Below, in pieces: positions 8,378 through 17,260 of a stretch of DNA of 64,000 bases. The stretch comes from Micromonospora costi (GTDB lineage: Bacteria > Actinomycetota > Actinomycetes > Mycobacteriales > Micromonosporaceae): the NCBI RefSeq assembly GCF_003626655.1, contig NZ_RBAN01000004.1:434001-498000 (forward strand). The letters are read 5' to 3'. Each line of letters begins with the position of its first letter. Position 1 is the stretch's first letter. The notes under the pieces were generated by a model. That model was not told where the DNA came from, searched no databases, and saw only the letters and a program-made list of their open reading frames with translations. A program made the translations under genes and the position numbers.

Positions 8378-8765
8378 CTTACGTCGTTCCGGCCCGGGGT
8401 CAGCCGCCGGGCGGCCACCTCGGGATCGACACCCGATGCCTCCCAGCAGGGGGCCGAGGAGCGGCGCGTACTGTTGCCCGGTCAGTCGGGCCACCAGCCC
8501 GTACCGGCACGGACCTGACCGCGCGCGGCGCGGGTTCAGGACGGGTGGGCTCCCGGTGCCGTGTCCATGATCACGATCGCTGATCGTGCCGGACCGTCCG
8601 CCGAGAGCGCCGGCTGACGGGGTCCGCAGGCCGGGACGCGGTTGCGTGCCGCGCCGCTCACACTCTGTGATGAGTGTGGCGTGGATCCCACGGGCACCGT
8701 TGGTGGGTGGCACCGCCGGGGGGTCATTATTACCGGGTTGTTACGGAATTGATGGGGCCCCCAGC
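8378..8765. other. intergenic region with two small inverted repeats, no gene seen
   Basis: No reading frame with convincing start and codon pattern is visible. It holds a 7-bp inverted repeat CACGATC-GCT-GATCGTG (8572-8588) and another, CACACTC-TGTGAT-GAGTGTG (8659-8678). Both could be protein-binding sites for the downstream sugar operon. From about 8720 the sequence turns AT-richer, as expected near a promoter. Confidence 0.5.
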
Positions 8766-8795
8766 TTGCGAATGGTCCTCTGGTCCGAATAGGTT
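8766..8795 (+). promoter_or_regulatory. candidate promoter of the sugar ABC transporter operon
   Basis: TTGCGA (8766-8771), an 18-bp spacer and TAGGTT (8790-8795) give a reasonable housekeeping promoter about 80 bp before the ATPase gene. The -10 hexamer overlaps a perfect palindrome, which suggests steric repression. Confidence 0.45.
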
Positions 8796-8807
8796 GCCGT
8801 CGGCAAC
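8793..8807. promoter_or_regulatory. candidate operator GTTGCCG-T-CGGCAAC
   Basis: Perfect 15-bp palindrome (7-1-7) overlapping the predicted -10 and start site. The only regulator gene in the operon region is the ROK repressor at 12954, so it is the natural candidate to bind here; this is inference. Confidence 0.5.
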
Positions 8808-8872
8808 AAACCACAGATCCGGGCCATGAACATTCCGGAGGCATCCATGACGTTGGCGAGGTGGTACGAACG

Positions 8873-10420
8873 ATGAGCGACGTGCCCATCCTCCTGGAGA
8901 TGCGCTCCATCACCAAGGAGTTCCCCGGGGTCAAGGCCCTGTCCGACGTGAACCTGACGGTCCGCGCCGGTGAGATCCACGCGATCGTCGGTGAGAACGG
9001 CGCGGGCAAGTCGACGCTGATGAAGGTGCTGAGCGGCGTCTACCCGTACGGCACGTACGACGGCGACATCTACTACCAGGGCGAGGTCTCCCGCTTTTCG
9101 GACATCCGGGCCAGCGAGCGAGCCGGCATCGTGATCATCCACCAGGAGCTCGCCCTCATCCCGCACATGTCGATCACCGAGAACATCTTCCTCGGCAACG
9201 AACCCCGCAAGGGGGGCGCGATCGACTGGAAGGCGGCGAACCGGCAGGCGCTGGAGCTGATGGCCCGGGTCGGCCTCCGGGAGGACCCGGACACCCTGAT
9301 CAAGGACATCGGCGTCGGCAAGCAGCAGCTCGTGGAGATCGCCAAGGCGTTCGCCAAGGACGTCAAGCTGCTGATCCTCGACGAGCCGACCGCCGCGCTG
9401 AACGAGGACGACTCGCAGCACCTGCTGGACCTGCTGCGTGGCTTCCGCGAGCGCGGCATCACCTCGATCATCATCTCGCACAAGCTGAACGAGGTCGAGG
9501 CGGTCTCCGACCGGATCACGATCATCCGCGACGGCCGGACCATCGAGACGCTGGACGTCAAGGGCGACGGCGTCGACGAGGACCGGATCGTGCGGGGCAT
9601 GGTCGGCCGGGAGCTGCACAGCCGGTTCCCGGACCACACGCCGAAGATCGGCGAGGTCTTCTTCGAGGTCCGGAACTGGAACGTCCGGCACCCCATCTCC
9701 GCCGAGCGGCAGGTCTGCAAGGACGAGAGCTTCGTCGTACGCCGCGGCGAGATCGTCGGCTTCGCCGGCCTCATGGGCGCCGGCCGTACCGAGCTGGCGA
9801 TGAGCGTGTTCGGCCGCTCCTACGGGGTGTACGAGTCGGGCACGATCATCAAGGACGGCAAGGAGATCGTGCTGAAGTCGGTGGCGGACGCGATCGCCCA
9901 CGGGCTCGCGTACGTCAGCGAGGACCGCAAGGCGATCGGCCTCAACCTGCTCGACGACATCAAGACGTCGACGGTGGCCGCCAAGCTGTCCAAGATCACG
10001 CACCACGGCGTCCTGGACGAGGTCGCCGAGTACAAGGCGGCCGAGGCGTACCGCCGCGACCTGCGGATCAAGACTCCGACGGTCGACGAGGGCGTCAACA
10101 AGCTCTCGGGCGGCAACCAGCAGAAGGTCGTCCTGGCGAAGTGGATGTTCACCGACCCGGACCTGCTGATCCTCGACGAACCGACCCGCGGTATCGACGT
10201 GGGCGCCAAGTACGAGATCTACGGCATCATCCAGCGGCTCGCCGACCAGGGGAAGGGCGTCATCGTCATCTCCTCGGAACTGCCTGAGCTGATCGGGCTC
10301 TGCGACCGCATCTACACGGTGTCCGAAGGCACCATCACCGGCGAAGTCGCCCGGCAGGACGCGGACCCGGAGAACCTCATGAAGCTGATGACCTCCACGA
10401 AGAAGATGCAGACACGATGA
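8873..10420 (+). CDS. mmsA: multiple-monosaccharide ABC transporter, ATP-binding protein
   Basis: 515 residues, two ABC domains in one chain as in RbsA/XylG/MmsA. The first domain has Walker A GENGAGKST (about residue 40) and Walker B LLILDEPTAAL. The second has the degenerate Walker A GLMGAGRTE, signature LSGGNQQKV and Walker B LLILDEPTRGIDVG. The second half of such proteins is usually catalytically weak. ATG at 8873 is preferred over GTG 8861 because GAGGTGG lies 8 nt before it. The gene overlaps the permease gene by 4 nt (ATGA). It powers uptake of a monosaccharide; the binding protein resembles ChvE, so xylose, glucose, arabinose or galactose are candidates. Confidence 0.92.
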   Translation: MSDVPILLEMRSITKEFPGVKALSDVNLTVRAGEIHAIVGENGAGKSTLMKVLSGVYPYGTYDGDIYYQGEVSRFSDIRASERAGIVIIHQELALIPHMSITENIFLGNEPRKGGAIDWKAANRQALELMARVGLREDPDTLIKDIGVGKQQLVEIAKAFAKDVKLLILDEPTAALNEDDSQHLLDLLRGFRERGITSIIISHKLNEVEAVSDRITIIRDGRTIETLDVKGDGVDEDRIVRGMVGRELHSRFPDHTPKIGEVFFEVRNWNVRHPISAERQVCKDESFVVRRGEIVGFAGLMGAGRTELAMSVFGRSYGVYESGTIIKDGKEIVLKSVADAIAHGLAYVSEDRKAIGLNLLDDIKTSTVAAKLSKITHHGVLDEVAEYKAAEAYRRDLRIKTPTVDEGVNKLSGGNQQKVVLAKWMFTDPDLLILDEPTRGIDVGAKYEIYGIIQRLADQGKGVIVISSELPELIGLCDRIYTVSEGTITGEVARQDADPENLMKLMTSTKKMQTR

Positions 10421-11715
10421 GCCGATTGAAGGACCTTCAGAAGAACCTCTTCGGAGGTACCACCTCAAACGCCCGTCAGTTCGGGATGATCTTCACGCTG
10501 GTGGCGATCGTCGTCCTGTTCCAGATCCTGACCGACGGCCTGACCCTGCGATCGGACAACCTGATCGCGCTGTTCCAGCAGAACTCGTACATCCTCATCC
10601 TGGCCATCGGCATGCTGATGGTGATCGTCGCCGGGCACATCGACCTGTCGGTCGGCTCGATCGCGGCCTTCACCGGCATCCTGGTGGCCAAGTCGATGGC
10701 GGACTGGAACCTGCCCTGGCCCGTGGCCATCCTGTTCGGCCTCGCGATCGGCGCCGTGATCGGTGCCTGGCAGGGCTTCTGGGTCGCCTACATCGGGGTG
10801 CCGGCGTTCATCGTCACCCTGGCGGGCATGCTGCTCTTCCGCGGTGGCAACCAGTTCATCGGCAACGCGAACACGATCCCGGTGCCCGAGGGCTTCCGGG
10901 TGATCGGTTCCGGCTTCCTCCCCGAGACCGGGCCCAACACGGGCTACAACAACCTGACGCTGCTGCTCGGTCTCGCGGGCTGCATCGCGGTCGTGTGGCG
11001 GGAGCTGAAGAACCGCCGGACCCGGCGGGAGATGAACGCGGAGCCGATCCCGATGTGGATCTCCATCCTGCGGATGGCCGTCATGGTCGGCGTGCTGGTC
11101 TTCATCTCGCTGCGCTTCGCCAGCGGCCGCGTGGGCACCAGCTTCCCGGTCTCCGGCATCATCCTCGTGGCGCTCGTGCTCGCGTACTCCTTCTTCACCC
11201 GCAACACCGCGGGTGGCCGGCACATCTACGCGGTGGGTGGCAACTCCCGCGCCGCGGAGTTGTCCGGCGTGAAGCTCAAGCGGGTCAACTTCTACGTCAT
11301 GATGAACATGTCGGTCCTGGCCGCGCTCGCGGGCATGATCTTCGTGGCCCGTTCGGCGGCCTCCGGCCCGCAGGACGGCAACGGCTGGGAGCTGGACGCC
11401 ATCGCCGCGGTCTTCATCGGCGGCGCGGCCGTCTCCGGCGGTATCGGCACCATCAGCGGCTCGATCGTCGGTGGTCTGGTCATGGCCGTGCTCAACAACG
11501 GCCTGCAGCTGATGGGCGTCGGCACCGACCGTGTGCAGATCATCAAGGGCCTGGTCCTGCTGCTCGCCGTCGCGATCGACGTCTACAACAAGCGGCAGGG
11601 TCGCTTCTCGGTCATCGGGAGCATCACCCGGCCGTTCCGACGCGACGAACCAACCACCCCAACGTCATCGTCCGAGGCGACCCGTGAGCCCGCCCGGACG
11701 ACGGTGGCCGGCTGA
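10417..11715 (+). CDS. mmsB: multiple-monosaccharide ABC transporter, permease
   Basis: 432 residues with about ten hydrophobic segments. The BPD_transp_2 hallmarks are visible: ILAIGMLMVIVAGHIDLSVGS near residue 60 and the cytoplasmic loop AVGGNSRAAELSGV near residue 270. The size and a long central insert with charged residues (RRTRREMNAEP) fit the MmsB/GguB group rather than RbsC. Start overlaps the ATPase stop, so the two subunits are probably translated in ratio. The C-terminal 30 residues are a polar Thr/Ser-rich tail facing the cytoplasm. Confidence 0.92.
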   Translation: MSRLKDLQKNLFGGTTSNARQFGMIFTLVAIVVLFQILTDGLTLRSDNLIALFQQNSYILILAIGMLMVIVAGHIDLSVGSIAAFTGILVAKSMADWNLPWPVAILFGLAIGAVIGAWQGFWVAYIGVPAFIVTLAGMLLFRGGNQFIGNANTIPVPEGFRVIGSGFLPETGPNTGYNNLTLLLGLAGCIAVVWRELKNRRTRREMNAEPIPMWISILRMAVMVGVLVFISLRFASGRVGTSFPVSGIILVALVLAYSFFTRNTAGGRHIYAVGGNSRAAELSGVKLKRVNFYVMMNMSVLAALAGMIFVARSAASGPQDGNGWELDAIAAVFIGGAAVSGGIGTISGSIVGGLVMAVLNNGLQLMGVGTDRVQIIKGLVLLLAVAIDVYNKRQGRFSVIGSITRPFRRDEPTTPTSSSEATREPARTTVAG

Positions 11716-11756
11716 CGCCGACCTCACCTCACCCCAACCATCAAGAAAGGCTCATC

Positions 11757-12860
11757 ATGCGCAAGCTACTCGGCAAGTCGGTGGCCGTCGGCGCCATCGC
11801 CATGCTTGCCCTCACCGCCTGCGGCTCCGGCCGCGACGAGGGCTCCTCGGGCGGCTCGGGCAGCGACAGCAAGGGCTTCGCGGCCAACTCGCTGATCGGC
11901 GTCGCCCTGCCGGCCAAGACCTCGGAGAACTGGGTCCTCGCCGGTGACCTGTTCACCAACGGCCTGAAGGAGGCCGGCTTCCAGAGCGACGTGCAGTACG
12001 CGGGCGCGTCGACCACGGTCGCCGACCAGCAGGCCCAGATCACCGCCATGGTCACCAAGGGCGCCAAGGTCATCGTCATCGGTGCGACCGACGCCGCCCA
12101 GCTGTCGACCCAGGTCGCCGCCGCCCACCAGGCCGGCGCCAAGGTCATCGCGTACGACCGGCTGATCGTGAACACGCCGGACCTCGACTACTACGTCGCG
12201 TTCGACAACTTCAAGGTCGGCCAGCTCCAGGGCCAGGCCCTGCTGGACGGCATGAAGGCCAAGAAGCCGAACGGCCCGTACAACATCGAGCTGTTCTCCG
12301 GCTCGCCGGACGACAACAACTCGAAGGTCTTCTTCGACGGCGCCATGAGCGTTCTCCAGCCGGAGATCGACAAGGGCAATGTCGTCGTCGCCTCGGGCCA
12401 GAAGGACATCAAGCAGACCGCTATCCAGGGCTGGAAGGCCGAGGGTGCGCAGGCCCGCATGGACCAGCTGCTGACCTCGACCTACGGCAACAAGGAGCTG
12501 GACGGCGTCCTCTCCCCGAACGACACCCTGGCCCGCGCGATCATCACCTCGGTGAAGGGCGCCGGCAAGCCGGTCCCGGTCGTCTCCGGCCAGGACTCCG
12601 AGGTCGAGTCCGTGAAGTCGATCATGGCTGGCGAGCAGTACATGACGATCAACAAGGACACCCGCAACCTGGTGAAGCAGACCATCGAGATGGTCAAGGC
12701 CCTCCAGGCCGGTAACGAACCGCAGGTGAACGACACCAAGTCGTACAACAACGGCTCCAAGGTCGTCGACACCTACCTGCTGCCGCCGGTCGCCGTGACC
12801 AAGGCGAACGCGGCCGAGGCGTACGCGAACGACCCGAAGCTCGCGCCGCTGACCAAGTAA
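11757..12860 (+). CDS. chvE: multiple-monosaccharide ABC transporter, substrate-binding lipoprotein (ChvE type)
   Basis: 367 residues. Signal peptide with lipobox LTAC (Cys near residue 22), then a Gly/Ser-rich tether and a periplasmic-binding fold of family 1. Blocks YDRLIVNTPDLDYYVAFDNF and the QG-rich helix after it are characteristic of ChvE/xylose-binding proteins. AAGAAAGG precedes the ATG. It sits 41 bp after the permease gene and is followed by a hairpin. It captures the sugar outside the membrane for MmsAB. Confidence 0.92.
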   Translation: MRKLLGKSVAVGAIAMLALTACGSGRDEGSSGGSGSDSKGFAANSLIGVALPAKTSENWVLAGDLFTNGLKEAGFQSDVQYAGASTTVADQQAQITAMVTKGAKVIVIGATDAAQLSTQVAAAHQAGAKVIAYDRLIVNTPDLDYYVAFDNFKVGQLQGQALLDGMKAKKPNGPYNIELFSGSPDDNNSKVFFDGAMSVLQPEIDKGNVVVASGQKDIKQTAIQGWKAEGAQARMDQLLTSTYGNKELDGVLSPNDTLARAIITSVKGAGKPVPVVSGQDSEVESVKSIMAGEQYMTINKDTRNLVKQTIEMVKALQAGNEPQVNDTKSYNNGSKVVDTYLLPPVAVTKANAAEAYANDPKLAPLTK

Positions 12861-12877
12861 CACCGCGTGGCGACGTC

Positions 12878-12903
12878 GGGTCCCGGAGTAACTTCCGGGA
12901 CCC
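12878..12903 (+). terminator. hairpin between the transporter operon and the ROK gene
   Basis: Perfect 10-bp stem GGGTCCCGGA / TCCGGGACCC with a 6-nt loop GTAACT, starting 17 bp after the chvE stop and followed by TTCGTCGT. Likely a partial terminator that lowers expression of the downstream repressor relative to the transporter. Confidence 0.65.
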
Positions 12904-12953
12904 TTCGTCGTCCCGGGGCACGACGGACTCGTCAACGGAGAGGAGGCCCAATC

Positions 12954-14189
12954 GTGCACCCCGCGCTCTCCGGTCTTCCCCCGACCGGCCGAAGTCCCGA
13001 CGTCCCCGCACCGCCGGCGCCCGCCGCCAACCAGGAGGAGGTCCGCCGGCAGAACCTCGGTGCCGTGCTGCGCCACGTCCACGTGCACGGCCCCACCTCC
13101 CGCGCCGAGCTGACCGCCCGGCTCGGCCTCAACCGCAGCACCATCCGGGCCCTCGCCGCCGACCTCGCGGCCGCCGGTCTCGTGACCGAGAAGGCACCCA
13201 CCACCACCCGCCGGGCCGGACGCCCCTCGCTCGTGGTGAGCCCCCGCTCGACCCGCGTGTACGCGCGTGCCATGACCATCGAGCCGGACCGGCTGCGCGC
13301 CGCCCGCGTCGGCCTCGGCGGCCGCGTGCTGGACCTGCGCGAGGTCGAACACCCCCGCGGGTCGTGTCCCGCCGACGCCGTACGCCCGCTGTCATGGCTG
13401 ATCCGCGACATGGAGCGCACGGCGGGGCCGGACGCGATCTGCGTGGGCGCGGCGGTCGCCGTGACCGACACGACCCACGGCCGGGACGGCCGGATCCGCA
13501 TCGCCGGCCCCGACGACGCACTCCGCGTCGCGTTCGACGCCGAGTTCCCCTCCGGCCCGCCCGTCGTCGCGGGCGACATGGCCGACATCGCCGCCCTGGC
13601 CGAACAGGTCCGGGGCGTGGCCGCCGGCGTCGACGACCTCGTCTACCTGCACGGCGGGCCCGGCGTGAGCGCCGGCATCATCATCGGCGGCCGGCTCGTG
13701 CGGGGCCACGGCGGGCACAGCGGCAAGGTCGGCCACATGGTCGTCAACCCGCACGGCCACCCCTGCCGGTGCGGCTCGCGCGGCTGCTGGGAGACCGAGA
13801 TCGGCGACGCCGCGCTGCTGCGCCACGCCGGGCGCGACCAGGAGTCCCCCGACACGGTGGCCGAGGTGCTGCGCGCCGCGGCGGACGGCGAGCCGGCGGC
13901 CCGGGCCGCCGTCGAGCAGGTCGCCGACTGGCTCGGCTTCGGTGTGGCCAACCTCGTCAACGTGGTCAACCCCGACACGGTCGTGTTCGGCGGCTCGCTG
14001 CGCGAGGTCTACCTGGCCGGAGCGGAGACCGTGCACCGCCGCCTGGACGAGCTGGCGCTGCCCGCCTCCCGGGAGCAGGTGCAGCTCCGGCCCGCGGCGC
14101 TGGGCGGCACCGCCGCCCTCGTGGGTGCGGCCGAGCTGGCCTTCGCGCACCTGCTCGCGGACCCGCTGGGCGGCGCGGCGCCGGCCTGA
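12954..14189 (+). CDS. ROK-family transcriptional repressor
   Basis: 411 residues. N-terminal winged HTH (about residues 25-80, with TSRAELTARLGLNRSTIRAL), then a ROK sugar-kinase-like domain. The zinc site HPCRCGSRGCWE near residue 265 and the glycine-rich phosphate-binding block LHGGPGVSAGIIIGG near 230 are intact. GTG at 12954 is chosen because GGAGAGGAGG lies just upstream and the residues before it look non-coding. ROK proteins of this type commonly repress neighbouring sugar uptake genes and release on binding sugar; the gene's place after chvE makes that the likely role here. Confidence 0.9.
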   Translation: MHPALSGLPPTGRSPDVPAPPAPAANQEEVRRQNLGAVLRHVHVHGPTSRAELTARLGLNRSTIRALAADLAAAGLVTEKAPTTTRRAGRPSLVVSPRSTRVYARAMTIEPDRLRAARVGLGGRVLDLREVEHPRGSCPADAVRPLSWLIRDMERTAGPDAICVGAAVAVTDTTHGRDGRIRIAGPDDALRVAFDAEFPSGPPVVAGDMADIAALAEQVRGVAAGVDDLVYLHGGPGVSAGIIIGGRLVRGHGGHSGKVGHMVVNPHGHPCRCGSRGCWETEIGDAALLRHAGRDQESPDTVAEVLRAAADGEPAARAAVEQVADWLGFGVANLVNVVNPDTVVFGGSLREVYLAGAETVHRRLDELALPASREQVQLRPAALGGTAALVGAAELAFAHLLADPLGGAAPA

Positions 14190-14319
14190 ACCAACCAGGC
14201 CCGCCACGGGACGTAGGGTCGGTGGTCCGTGCTGCGCCCCGGTGGCGTCCGGGTCCGGGCGCATTCCGGAAGCGGCACGGACGACGAGCCGGCGCCGTGG
14301 CGGCAGAGGGGGCGGGGAC

Positions 14320-15282
14320 GTGGATCTCTCCGGTGTACGACGCGGCGTCGCCGCGGTGACGGCCGCCACGGCACTCGCCGGGCTCGCCGCGTGCGGTCCC
14401 GACGACGATCGTCCCGCCGCCGGCGGCCCGTCCCCCTCCGCCACCGCACCCGGCGGCGCCAGCCCGTCCGTACCGGGCGTGACCGCCTCCCCGGCCATCG
14501 ACCTCGCCCCGGAGTTCCGCCGGCTCGAGGCCGCGTTCGACGCGCGGCTCGGCGTCCACGCGGTCGACACCGGCACCGGTCGCACCGTCGCGTACCGGGC
14601 CGACGAGCGGTTCGCGTACGCCTCCACGTTCAAGGCGTTGGCCGCCGCCGCGCTGCTCGACCGGACGTCGGCGGCCCAGCTCGACGAGGTCGTCCACTAC
14701 ACGCGGGAGGACCTGCTCGCCCACTCCCCCGTCACCGAGAGGCACGTGGCCACGGGGATGTCCCTGCGCGACCTGGCCGACGCGGCGGTCCGCTACAGCG
14801 ACAACACCGCCGGAAACCTGATCCTGCGCCGCCTCGGCGGGCCGGCCGGCTTCGGGGAGTCGCTCCGCGGCCTCGGCGACACGGCCACCGACGCGGAACG
14901 CTACGAGACGAGCCTCAACGAGGGCCGGCCGGGCGACCGACGCGACACCACCACGCCCCGTGCCTTCGCCACCGACCTGCGGGCGTACGCGGTCGGCGAC
15001 GCGCTGGGCCGGGAGGACCGGGACATCCTCAACGGGTGGTTGCGGGGCAACACGACCGGCGACGGGCTCATCCGTGCCGGCACACCGCAGGGCTGGGTGG
15101 TGGGCGACAAGACCGGCTCCGGCGGGTACGGCGCGCGCAACGACATCGCCGTGCTGTGGCCGCCGGACGGTGCGCCGATCGTGCTGGCCGTGATGTCCCG
15201 CCGCGACGCGAAGGACGCCCCGTACGACGACGCGCTCATCGCCCGGGCCACGCGGGTCGTCGTGGGCGCCCTGCGCCCCTGA
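14320..15282 (+). CDS. bla: class A beta-lactamase, lipoprotein form
   Basis: 320 residues. Serine beta-lactamase that opens the beta-lactam ring. All class A motifs are visible: STFK (Ser70 box) near residue 102, SDN (Ser130 box) near 160, the Glu166 region as ETSLNE near 198, and KTGSG (234 box) near 266. The N-terminus carries a lipobox LAAC (Cys near residue 26) and a Pro/Ser-rich tether, so it should be membrane-anchored outside the cell. GTG start with a purine-rich GAGGGGGCGGGG upstream. No BlaI/BlaR genes are nearby. Confidence 0.95.
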   Translation: MDLSGVRRGVAAVTAATALAGLAACGPDDDRPAAGGPSPSATAPGGASPSVPGVTASPAIDLAPEFRRLEAAFDARLGVHAVDTGTGRTVAYRADERFAYASTFKALAAAALLDRTSAAQLDEVVHYTREDLLAHSPVTERHVATGMSLRDLADAAVRYSDNTAGNLILRRLGGPAGFGESLRGLGDTATDAERYETSLNEGRPGDRRDTTTPRAFATDLRAYAVGDALGREDRDILNGWLRGNTTGDGLIRAGTPQGWVVGDKTGSGGYGARNDIAVLWPPDGAPIVLAVMSRRDAKDAPYDDALIARATRVVVGALRP

Positions 15283-15351
15283 GCCGGGACGGTTCGGCCG
15301 CGCCCGGGCGTGCGCCGACACAGGGCGGAGGCGCGGACGCCCCTACGCACA

Positions 15352-15392
15352 CGGCGGGGGCCGCCGGGACAACCGCCCGACGGCCCCCGCCG
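15352..15392. terminator. bidirectional hairpin between bla and the convergent MFS gene
   Basis: 12-bp perfect stem CGGCGGGGGCCG / CGGCCCCCGCCG with a 17-nt loop, placed between two convergent stops (15282 and 15402). Confidence 0.6.
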
Positions 15393-15401
15393 CGACGCGC
15401 G

Positions 15402-16991
15402 TCAGTGGATGACGACGGGCGTCTTGGGCTGCTCGTCGCCCTGCTCGCCGTCGAGCAGGTGCGAGGGCTCCCGCCGGCGCGGCAGGAGCGCGGCCGGGAT
15501 GAAGGTGGCCAGCACCAGCGCGAACGCCACCCAGAAGGTGCTGGAGAACGAGCGGGCGGCGAAGTCGAGGCCGCGCTCGATGAGCGCCGGATCGACCGGG
15601 AACTGCCGCAGCAGGTCCGGCTGCAACTGGACGGCGGTGGCCAGCCCCGCCTCGGTGACCGGCTTGCCGCTGGCCGGATCGGTCACGCCCGGGATCGGCT
15701 GCGAGCCGTTGAGCTCGTTGGTGAGGATCACCGACATGACCGCGGCGCCGACGGACCCGCCGATCTGCTGGAGGATGTTGACCAGCGTCGAGCCGCGGGC
15801 GACATCCTGGGCGTGCAGCGTCTTCAGCGCCGACGTCATGATCGGCATCATGGTGCCGCCCATGCCCAGACCCATGACGAACAGCGAACCGCAGAGCAGC
15901 CAGTACGACGTCGTCGGGTCGACCTGGGTGAACGAGAAGAACCCGACGACGATCAGGGCCAGGGCGAACGGCACGGTTCGGCCGATGGGCACCCGGTCGG
16001 CGAGCGTCCCGGCGATCGGCATGGTGAGCATCGCGCCGATGCCCTGCGGCGCCATCAGCAGGCCGGCGTCCAGCGTCGACTCACCGCGCACCTGGAGGAA
16101 GTAGCTCGGGAAGAGCAGCCCGGCGCCCATGAACGCGATGATGAACACGAACAGGGTCACCGACGCGATCGTCAGGTTGCGGTTGGCGAACAGCCGCAGG
16201 TCGAGCAGCGGGTGCCGGGGCTTGAACGAGTAGCGGACGAACGCCACCACGAGCGCGGCGCCGACCAGCATGGGCGCCCACACCTCGGCGTCGGCGAACG
16301 TGCCCGCCTCGGGCAGCGTGGAGATGCCGTAGAGGAACAGGGCGAGACCCGGCGAGAGCATCAGCATGCCGATGAAGTCGAACGACTCGGACGGCTTCGG
16401 CGCGTCCTTCGGCAGCGCCATCTGGGCGTAGAGCAGCGCGATCACGCCGATCGGCAGGTTGATCAGGAAGATCCAGTGCCAGCTCGCCGTGTCGATCAGC
16501 CAGCCGCCGAGGATGGGGCCGCAGATCGGGCCGAGCAGCATGGGGATGCCGAGGACGGCCATCAGTCGGCCGATGCGGTTCGGGCCGGCGGCGCGCGTCA
16601 TGATCGTCATGCCGATCGGCATGAGCATGCCGCCGCCCAGGCCCTGAAGGACCCGGTAGAGGATGAGCTGCCCGATCGAGTCGGCCGTGGCGCACAGCCC
16701 CGACCCGATCGTGAACAGGGCCAACGCGATCATGTAGAGCCGCTTGGTGCCGAACCGGTCGGCGGCCCATCCCGCGAGCGGGATCACCGTCGCCAGGGCG
16801 AGCGTGTAGCCGGTCATCGTCCACGCGACGCGGGCGTAGGAGGCGTCGAATTCGCGCTGGAATGTCGGCAGCGCGACGCTGACCACCGTCACGTCGAGGA
16901 TCGACATGATCGCGCCGAGAACGACGACCCCCGCCACCTTGAGAACCGCGGCATCGAGTTTGTCCGGTGCCGCGACAGCTTGCTGGGTCAC
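15402..16991 (-). CDS. MFS drug/proton antiporter, DHA2 (EmrB/QacA) family
   Basis: 529 residues with about 14 hydrophobic segments. Motifs: LDVTVVSVALPTFQREF in TM1 (motif D1), AGWAADRFGTKRLY (motif A), and motif C as GPILGGWLID followed by WHWIFLINLPIG. These are diagnostic of 14-TM exporters such as EmrB, QacA and LfrA. Start taken as GTG at 16991 with AGGAG 6 nt upstream; an ATG at 17060 would add 23 non-homologous residues. It probably expels lipophilic drugs or dyes. No TetR-type regulator is adjacent. Confidence 0.92.
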   Translation of the reverse strand: MTQQAVAAPDKLDAAVLKVAGVVVLGAIMSILDVTVVSVALPTFQREFDASYARVAWTMTGYTLALATVIPLAGWAADRFGTKRLYMIALALFTIGSGLCATADSIGQLILYRVLQGLGGGMLMPIGMTIMTRAAGPNRIGRLMAVLGIPMLLGPICGPILGGWLIDTASWHWIFLINLPIGVIALLYAQMALPKDAPKPSESFDFIGMLMLSPGLALFLYGISTLPEAGTFADAEVWAPMLVGAALVVAFVRYSFKPRHPLLDLRLFANRNLTIASVTLFVFIIAFMGAGLLFPSYFLQVRGESTLDAGLLMAPQGIGAMLTMPIAGTLADRVPIGRTVPFALALIVVGFFSFTQVDPTTSYWLLCGSLFVMGLGMGGTMMPIMTSALKTLHAQDVARGSTLVNILQQIGGSVGAAVMSVILTNELNGSQPIPGVTDPASGKPVTEAGLATAVQLQPDLLRQFPVDPALIERGLDFAARSFSSTFWVAFALVLATFIPAALLPRRREPSHLLDGEQGDEQPKTPVVIH

Positions 16992-17260
16992 ACAATCTCC
17001 TGAGGTCGGATGAGTCGGCAGAAGGTGAGCGGCGGGGGGTGGTGCGCGCGCGACGTGCACGGCGCGGTGCGGAGGGCGAACGCTCGCAGGCAGAGTAGCC
17101 GCCGGTACCGACAGCCCGCCCCGGATTACGACCGCCGACCCGGCCCTTCCGGCTGGCCATCCGTCCGCGTACGCCGGCGTTCGTCCCGTTTTTCAAACGC
17201 GAACTCGCCTGCGCTGTGACGTCCATCCGATCGTGACGTGCCACACAGAGGTGCGGGATC

